The position numbers were made by a program, and so were the translations under genes. Under the pieces are notes generated by a model that was not told the DNA's origin, made no database searches, and saw only the letters and a list, made by a program, of their open reading frames with translations. Below are positions 5,526 through 9,839 of a stretch of DNA of 9,839 bases, piece after piece (the first letter of the stretch is position 1; each line of letters begins with the position of its first letter). Source of the stretch: Lachnospiraceae bacterium UBA1718 (GTDB lineage: Bacteria > Bacillota > Clostridia > Lachnospirales > Lachnospiraceae); assembly GCA_002317245.1 (NCBI GenBank), contig DCIU01000080.1:11121-20959 (forward strand), in the 5' to 3' direction.

Positions 5526-5825
5526 ATGAGCACTAAGATTAAAGCCCCAACAATGGGGGAGATACTGAAGGAAGAATTCCTCGATCCAATGGGGATCTCT
5601 GCATATAGACTTGCCAGAGAGATTAATGTTCCTGTATCTAGAATTCAAGATATTATTCATGACAGAAGGCGAATGACAGTGGACACTTCAGTAAGACTTG
5701 CCAGATACTTTGGTCTTTCGGATAAATATTTTATTAGTATTCAGGACGATATAGATATTCGACAGATCAACGAACAATATGGGGAAGAACTGGCAAAGAT
5801 TCAAGTTTGCACAATTGCCTTATAA
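5526..5825 (+). CDS. higA: HigA-family HTH regulator / addiction-module antitoxin, without an intact toxin gene
   Basis: 99 residues. The sequence has the HigA/VapI pattern: an N-terminal PTMGEILKEEFLDPMGIS, then a Cro/CI-type helix-turn-helix at about residues 23-50 (AYRLAREINVPVSRIQDIIH followed by DRRR), then TVDTSVRLARYFGLSDKYFI. This group normally binds and neutralises a HigB RelE-fold mRNA nuclease and represses its own operon. Here no HigB-sized open frame is adjacent: upstream is a 216-base gap with the gene's own promoter, and downstream is a lipoprotein gene. It may be an orphan antitoxin turned stand-alone regulator. The C-terminal end (about residues 85-99, GEELAKIQVCTIAL) looks normal in length. 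Start set by AGGAGG and the promoter. The lipoprotein gene begins 69 bases after the stop with no terminator between, so HigA may also control it. Confidence 0.88.
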   Translation: MSTKIKAPTMGEILKEEFLDPMGISAYRLAREINVPVSRIQDIIHDRRRMTVDTSVRLARYFGLSDKYFISIQDDIDIRQINEQYGEELAKIQVCTIAL

Positions 5826-5894
5826 TGATAATATGATACGTAAGGGATGAGTGGTACACCGAGAGAGTGGACTGACTATCAAAATGGAGCGATT

Positions 5895-8297
5895 ATGAGA
5901 AACAAGCGACTATCTTTAATTACAATTAGCCTGATGGCTATTATTATATTGGGGCTATCCTGCGTTGGATGCCAGCAGAAGAATGGCGTCGACTACAGTC
6001 TGGAATCTAACTGGGCAGTGTGCGAGAAGGAGGCCAAGCTTAAGATTGATCACGAAGCGGACGTATTCTTCATATGCCCGACAGCGGTTGGCGGCGATGC
6101 TCTGAATATGGATATCAATGACCAGGATTCCAGGGATTCATTCCTTGCGGCGACCCTTATGGAGAAGGGCATCTATGATGATAACGCCAGATTCTTCGCG
6201 CCTTACTACAGACAGTCCACGTTGGCCGTATATGATGGACTCGACGAAGAGACTAAGGAGCAGTCACTTTTATCAGCTTATGAAGATGTGAAAAATGCCT
6301 TCGACTATTACCTTGATAATTATAATGAAGGCCGCCCTATCATACTGGCTGGTTTCTCCCAGGGTGGAGACATGGTCAAGAGGCTGATGGTTGAGTATGG
6401 CGGGGACCCATATGTCAGTTCGCATCTGGTTGCCAGCTACATGATTGGCTGGTATATCACGGATGAGGAGCTTGCGGCGCATCCACACCTGCAGATGGCC
6501 GAGGCTGAGGCGGATACGGGTGTAATTGTATCCTTCTGCAGCGAGAGTGAGGACATCACTTCATCGATTATTGTGCCTACAACCACCAAGGGAATTAATC
6601 CGCTTAATTGGAAGACGGATGAGACCCCTGCGGATAAGGCTCTTAATACGGGCGCCTGCTTCATGGATGGAACGGGGGAGATTACTTCGGAGATTCCTGA
6701 GCTTACGGGAGCTTATATTGATCCTGTTCGTGGCACCCTTAAGGTCACTGATGTGAGCAAGGAGGATTACCCTGCGATACTGTCATTCCTTGACGAGGGT
6801 AACTACCATATATATGATTACATGTTCTTCTATAGGAACTTAGAGCAGAATGTGCAGACGAGAATTGACCAGTTCGTGGATCTTAAGAAGATTCGCGATG
6901 AGAAGTTCGGAAGTGTGCATCTGCCAGATTTTAAGAATGCTCTGAGTAAGTCTAACGTGGCTTATGATGCTGCTGCTTCTGAGGCAGGTCTTAATCTTGC
7001 CCCTGGCGTGACTAATGATATGTGTAATGCCGATTACTGGCTTCGTGACAGTAGAACTGCTGATAAGGTGATACTGTCTGAGAATGGAATCGCTGAATTC
7101 AATGAGAGCCTGAAATCAGAGAAGCTTGATCCAGGCTGCTTCGATTATTATGTGGGCAATAACAGGGCATATCTTCTTAGCAAGGAGGAGTTGACGGATC
7201 TTGTGGGTGTATTTGAACTGCCTAAGGAGGATCTCTTCTATATAGATGGCAAGCCTGTTGAGGATGAATTCTGGGAGAAGATGATTAAGCTTCGTGACCT
7301 TGAAGGCATCCCTGATATATATGATGTGACTTACGGCGTGACCCTGGAGAGTGCTGATATCAGAATGGCTCCTACAGATGTTGCTCTGGCTGCAAGTGAG
7401 GATTACGACTACTGCGATGAGCTCCAGAACAGCAGTGTCAGGATGAATGAGCCTGTGGTAGTGGTATGGAAGAGCCTTGACTGGAAGTATTACTTCGTTG
7501 TGACACCATATTGCGCGGGCTGGATTGACGCCGACAAGGTTGGTATTACATATGATTATGATTACTGGATGGCAAAAACGAACCCGACTGAGTTCGTGGT
7601 AGTGACAGATAATCATGCCAATCTTGATGAGGATCCATCTAATGAGGCAATCTCAGGCAGAGGCCTTGACATGGGTACCACATTAGAGCTTGTTACGGAT
7701 GGAAGTTTTGAGGCCAATAATTATAACAGGAAGGCACTCAATAACTATATGGTTATGATTCCTGCCGCTGATGGTGCGGGAATGCTTACCTATGAGAATG
7801 CCTACCTGCCACAGAATATCAGTGTGAGCGTGGGATATCTGGAGTATACACAGAGGAATGTAGTTGACCTCGCTTTTAAGGCATTAGGAGAGCAGTATGG
7901 ATGGGCAGGTCTCTACGGTAACCGCGACTGTTCCCAGTACATGATGGAGATGTATCGATGCTTCGGCATTAATCTGCCAAGGAATACCAAGGGCATGATT
8001 AACATACCTTGGACTAGTCTGAATGTGACGGACCTCAGCGATGAGACTAAGGGGGAGATTCTGGAGGATTGTCCGATTGGTACGCTTCTGATCTTCCCCG
8101 GACACGTGATGATGTATCTGGGCGAGGATGGTGGAGACCACTATGTAATCTCTGCTACGGGCTCCATGAAGATTGCTGAGGATGGCGAAGTAACGCGCTT
8201 CAGATCAGTACTTGTGAATTCCCTTGAGTCCACATGGCGTGGCAATGGCCGCAGCTGGCTGGATTCTATCACATATATTAAGTTGCCGCTGTACTGA
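5895..8297 (+). CDS. Surface lipoprotein: DUF3089 alpha/beta-hydrolase domain fused to SH3b and NlpC/P60 peptidase
   Basis: 800 residues from the ATG at 5895, chosen because GGAG (5886-5889) precedes it and the protein then begins with a lipoprotein signal peptide (MRNKRLSLITISLMAIIILG, then LSCVGC). Either Cys 23 or Cys 26 could be the lipidated residue. An in-frame ATG at 5847 would spoil the signal. Domain order: about 50-335, DUF3089 with the hallmark FFAPYYRQS, SAYEDVKNAFDYYL, the nucleophile elbow GFSQGG (Ser 155) and HIYDYMFFYRNLEQNV (His 305 a likely catalytic or structural residue); about 345-480, a linker resembling the N-terminal stabilising domain of NlpC/P60 proteins; about 484-552, a bacterial SH3 domain (SADIRMAP to AGWIDADKVGI); about 655-790, NlpC/P60 with Cys 679 (NRDCSQYM) and His 737 (FPGHVMMYLGE). 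The usual third His/polar position in YVIHA reads YVISA. The C-terminal half should cleave peptidoglycan peptides; the substrate of the hydrolase half is unknown. Confidence 0.88.
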   Translation: MRNKRLSLITISLMAIIILGLSCVGCQQKNGVDYSLESNWAVCEKEAKLKIDHEADVFFICPTAVGGDALNMDINDQDSRDSFLAATLMEKGIYDDNARFFAPYYRQSTLAVYDGLDEETKEQSLLSAYEDVKNAFDYYLDNYNEGRPIILAGFSQGGDMVKRLMVEYGGDPYVSSHLVASYMIGWYITDEELAAHPHLQMAEAEADTGVIVSFCSESEDITSSIIVPTTTKGINPLNWKTDETPADKALNTGACFMDGTGEITSEIPELTGAYIDPVRGTLKVTDVSKEDYPAILSFLDEGNYHIYDYMFFYRNLEQNVQTRIDQFVDLKKIRDEKFGSVHLPDFKNALSKSNVAYDAAASEAGLNLAPGVTNDMCNADYWLRDSRTADKVILSENGIAEFNESLKSEKLDPGCFDYYVGNNRAYLLSKEELTDLVGVFELPKEDLFYIDGKPVEDEFWEKMIKLRDLEGIPDIYDVTYGVTLESADIRMAPTDVALAASEDYDYCDELQNSSVRMNEPVVVVWKSLDWKYYFVVTPYCAGWIDADKVGITYDYDYWMAKTNPTEFVVVTDNHANLDEDPSNEAISGRGLDMGTTLELVTDGSFEANNYNRKALNNYMVMIPAADGAGMLTYENAYLPQNISVSVGYLEYTQRNVVDLAFKALGEQYGWAGLYGNRDCSQYMMEMYRCFGINLPRNTKGMINIPWTSLNVTDLSDETKGEILEDCPIGTLLIFPGHVMMYLGEDGGDHYVISATGSMKIAEDGEVTRFRSVLVNSLESTWRGNGRSWLDSITYIKLPLY

Positions 8298-8304
8298 TGA
8301 GGGA

Positions 8305-8342
8305 TGACCCTGGGGGACGGGTGAACCTGGGGGACGGGGTCA
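8305..8342 (+). repeat. GC-rich REP-like element
   Basis: CCTGGGGGACGGG occurs twice in tandem, at 8309-8321 and 8326-8338 (period 17). The block is bounded by a 6-base inverted repeat, TGACCC (8305-8310) and GGGTCA (8337-8342). Its G+C is far above the surroundings. Similar GGGGACGGGGTC-type intergenic motifs are known in many clostridia and are often linked with REP-associated Y1 transposases; no transposase is present here. It lies just after the lipoprotein stop and may also insulate the next gene. Confidence 0.6.
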
Positions 8343-8375
8343 GAGTGTCATTTTGTGTACCAGTGAAGGCAATTC

Positions 8376-8389
8376 TTCGTATATACGAA
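8376..8389 (+). promoter_or_regulatory. Perfect 14-base palindrome upstream of the small peptide gene
   Basis: TTCGTATATACGAA is a perfect palindrome 33 bases before the start codon of the small peptide gene. It could be an operator, perhaps overlapping a -10-like TATA segment; I could not place a convincing -35. Confidence 0.45.
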
Positions 8390-8402
8390 TATAGACAACA
8401 TT

Positions 8403-8420
8403 TTACGTAGGAGGACGTAA
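8403..8420 (+). promoter_or_regulatory. Ribosome site framed by a perfect inverted repeat
   Basis: TTACGT (8403-8408), AGGAGG (8409-8414) and ACGTAA (8415-8420) would form a 6-base stem with the complete Shine-Dalgarno sequence as the loop. The ATG follows at 8422. Such a hairpin would display the ribosome site, or be melted or stabilised by a regulator. Confidence 0.5.
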
Positions 8421-8421
8421 C

Positions 8422-8622
8422 ATGAACGAAGAGAGAATAGAAGCAATGGAAATTATTGACAGCGAGCTTGAGAGCGTTGCAGGCGGTAGAGGTAATAGCA
8501 CCGATATGTATCATATTGGATGCATCTATGGTGGAAAAATGGAATACACCTTTAATGGAGTCAGATGCACAGGCTGTAAGCAGGTGTTCGCTGATACTTC
8601 TCAGTTCGCAAGAAGAAAGTAA
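8422..8622 (+). CDS. Small peptide with a double-glycine-type leader and a zinc-ribbon-like core
   Basis: 66 residues. The first 22 read like a GG leader of class II bacteriocins and some RiPP precursors: an acidic amphipathic stretch ending IIDSELESVAGG (Gly 21-Gly 22), after which the core begins RGNSTDMYHIGC. Such leaders are cut after GG by a transporter with a C39 peptidase, or used as docking tags for modifying enzymes. The core of 44 residues has H31-x2-C34 and C49-x2-C52 spaced 14 apart, a zinc-ribbon-like arrangement (HIGC and CTGC), and a basic C-terminus (FARRK). There is no C39 transporter, radical-SAM or cyclase gene in this window. A Ste24-type protease begins five bases after its stop. 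Start set by AGGAGG at 8409-8414. I do not recognise a named family; alternatives are a cytosolic zinc microprotein whose GG is coincidental. Confidence 0.7.
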   Translation: MNEERIEAMEIIDSELESVAGGRGNSTDMYHIGCIYGGKMEYTFNGVRCTGCKQVFADTSQFARRK

Positions 8623-8627
8623 TAAGT

Positions 8628-9839
8628 ATGACTATTAAGATAATTCTGATTGTGTCCTTTGTGCTGTCCAAGGCCTATGACTGGGTCAAGGACTGTCTGG
8701 CCAGATCCTACTATGATAAGGAACTGCCGGAGAACGTAAGGGACGTATACGATGAAGAAGAGTATAAGAGGTGGAGGGCTTACAGCAAGGATAAGAATAA
8801 GTTCTTTGCTGTGAGGGATATTGTGTCCAGTGCCATACTGCTTGTATTCCTTATTGGGAATGTCTATGCGCAGGTTTTTGCCTGCTTTGATGGGATGAAT
8901 ATATACCTGCAGTATTTTTGCGTGATGGCACTGTTTTCGCTGGTGTCGATTGTGGTAGATATACCATTCGATTATTACCATACCTTCACCATAGAAGAGA
9001 AGTATGGTATGAATACTACCACTAAGAAGACCTTTGTTATGGACGTCATTAAGAATATCCTGACGACCATTATTCTTGGCTATGCGCTTCTTGCCATTAT
9101 CATGTTTTTCTTCATGAGATTTGGTAATGCAGCTATTATCTGGACTACTATTGCTATTGTTGTAATCAGTGTGATTATCTCACTGCTTGTTATGCCAATT
9201 CTTCGTATATACAATAAGTTCGAGCCACTTCCAGATGGAGAACTTCGTACGGAGCTTCTGGCATTATGCGAGAAATATGGGGTGAAGGTTAAGAAGATAT
9301 GCGTTAAGGATGCCAGCCGTCGTACAACCCGGGCCAATGCCTTCTGTACCGGATTCACCAAGAAGAAGGTTATTTCCCTTGATGATAATCTGGTAAATGG
9401 TTATGAGACTGAGCAGATTGTTGCGGTGTTCGCCCACGAGTTCGCTCATGCTACACGCAGGCATATGCTTAAGAGCTTCCCTTTTGCCATATTCAGAAGT
9501 ACTCTGACTATTGTGTTCTTAGGAATTATTCTTAATGTTCCGGCGGTATTCACGGCCTTCGGATTCGCGGGAATTAATTACTTCTTCGCAATAAATGTTA
9601 TTCCGCTGTTCAACTGGCCTGTTGAGGAGCTGCTTGATATTGTGACCAATTATCTGTCGCGCAAACACGAGTATGAGGCAGATGCCTTCGCAGCCAAGGA
9701 AGGTTATGGCGAGGCGCTGATCTCTTGCTTAAAGACTCTAAGTAAGGAATCACTCTCTAATGTAAATCCTCATCCATATATTGTGATGGTGGATTATTCG
9801 CACCCGACGCTGTCGCAGAGAATTGCGGCTATACGTGGG
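8628..9839 (+). CDS. M48-family membrane metalloprotease, Ste24/CAAX-protease type, 3' end cut off by the window
   Basis: The frame runs open from ATG 8628 to the last base, 404 codons, so the C-terminus lies outside, probably by only a short distance since the final SHPTLSQRIAAIRG is the usual C-terminal motif. The N-terminal half matches the Ste24 N-terminal region: VYDEEEYKRWRAYSKDKNKF, then DIPFDYYHTFTIEEKYGMNT, with several membrane segments (about residues 1-15, 65-83, 95-113, 143-163, 169-190). The catalytic half has ASRRTTRANAFCTGFTKKK, the HExxH zinc motif HEFAH at 270-274, and the third ligand E348 in SRKHEYEADAFA. It is a membrane zinc endopeptidase with cytosolic active site in Ste24-type enzymes. 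There is no strong ribosome site; the start is five bases after the small peptide stop, so translation is probably coupled. This closeness makes the peptide a candidate substrate or regulator, which is inference. Confidence 0.93.
   Translation, partial: MTIKIILIVSFVLSKAYDWVKDCLARSYYDKELPENVRDVYDEEEYKRWRAYSKDKNKFFAVRDIVSSAILLVFLIGNVYAQVFACFDGMNIYLQYFCVMALFSLVSIVVDIPFDYYHTFTIEEKYGMNTTTKKTFVMDVIKNILTTIILGYALLAIIMFFFMRFGNAAIIWTTIAIVVISVIISLLVMPILRIYNKFEPLPDGELRTELLALCEKYGVKVKKICVKDASRRTTRANAFCTGFTKKKVISLDDNLVNGYETEQIVAVFAHEFAHATRRHMLKSFPFAIFRSTLTIVFLGIILNVPAVFTAFGFAGINYFFAINVIPLFNWPVEELLDIVTNYLSRKHEYEADAFAAKEGYGEALISCLKTLSKESLSNVNPHPYIVMVDYSHPTLSQRIAAIRG

Noticed and set aside
5821..5837. Independent promoter for the lipoprotein gene in the AT-rich stretch after higA
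   Set aside because: TATAAT and TATGAT-like boxes are present, but no -35 with normal spacing could be found.
7116..7616. A 166-codon minus-strand open frame inside the lipoprotein gene
   Set aside because: It lies opposite a convincing SH3b-domain coding region and has no recognisable motif or ribosome site.
8456..8638. Overlapping 60-codon plus-strand frame within the small peptide gene
   Set aside because: It has no ribosome site, while the 66-residue frame has AGGAGG at ideal distance and a meaningful motif pattern.
8601..8981. A 126-codon minus-strand open frame at the protease start
   Set aside because: The plus strand here encodes the conserved N-terminal region of the M48 protease in an uninterrupted frame to the window end.

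Overview
This is a low-to-moderate GC window in which every supported gene lies on the plus strand. The proteins (DUF975 membrane protein, UPF0340/TIGR01440 protein, ECF S component, bacteriohemerythrin, HigA-type regulator) and the strong AGGAGG ribosome sites suggest a Gram-positive anaerobe of the Clostridia. Lachnospiraceae, near Butyrivibrio or Pseudobutyrivibrio, is my best guess. That placement comes from family recognition by eye, not from a search.

Layout. 1-1108: the end of a YunG-like protein, a pyridoxamine-phosphate-oxidase-like flavoprotein, and an unknown 82-residue protein whose start overlaps the flavoprotein stop. 1138-1425: a non-coding array of about four (plus one decayed) palindromic units with a 64-65 base period. 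1541-2281: a DUF975 membrane protein. 2427-4067: a stand-alone EAL phosphodiesterase, then a hemerythrin fused to a probable CheX-like domain. The two are separated by a strong terminator, and a candidate promoter appears to start transcription inside the terminator stem. 4162-5238: an ECF transporter S component and a UPF0340 protein as a compact operon, closed by a strong terminator. 5526-8297: a solitary HigA-like regulator with an excellent promoter carrying a 12-base palindrome, followed by an 800-residue lipoprotein that joins a DUF3089 alpha/beta-hydrolase domain to an SH3b plus NlpC/P60 peptidase. 8298-8421: a GC-rich REP-like element, a 14-base palindrome and a ribosome site framed by an inverted repeat. 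8422-9839: a 66-residue peptide with a double-glycine-type leader and a zinc-ribbon-like Cys/His pattern, followed five bases later by an M48 Ste24-type membrane protease that runs off the window.

How the parts may work together. The EAL protein and the O2-binding hemerythrin suggest a link between oxygen or redox sensing and cyclic-di-GMP turnover. The lipoprotein is probably a cell-surface hydrolase acting on peptidoglycan. The GG-leader peptide plus membrane metalloprotease is the pair most like an undescribed system: a possible exported or processed small protein with its protease. These links rest on gene order and motifs only.
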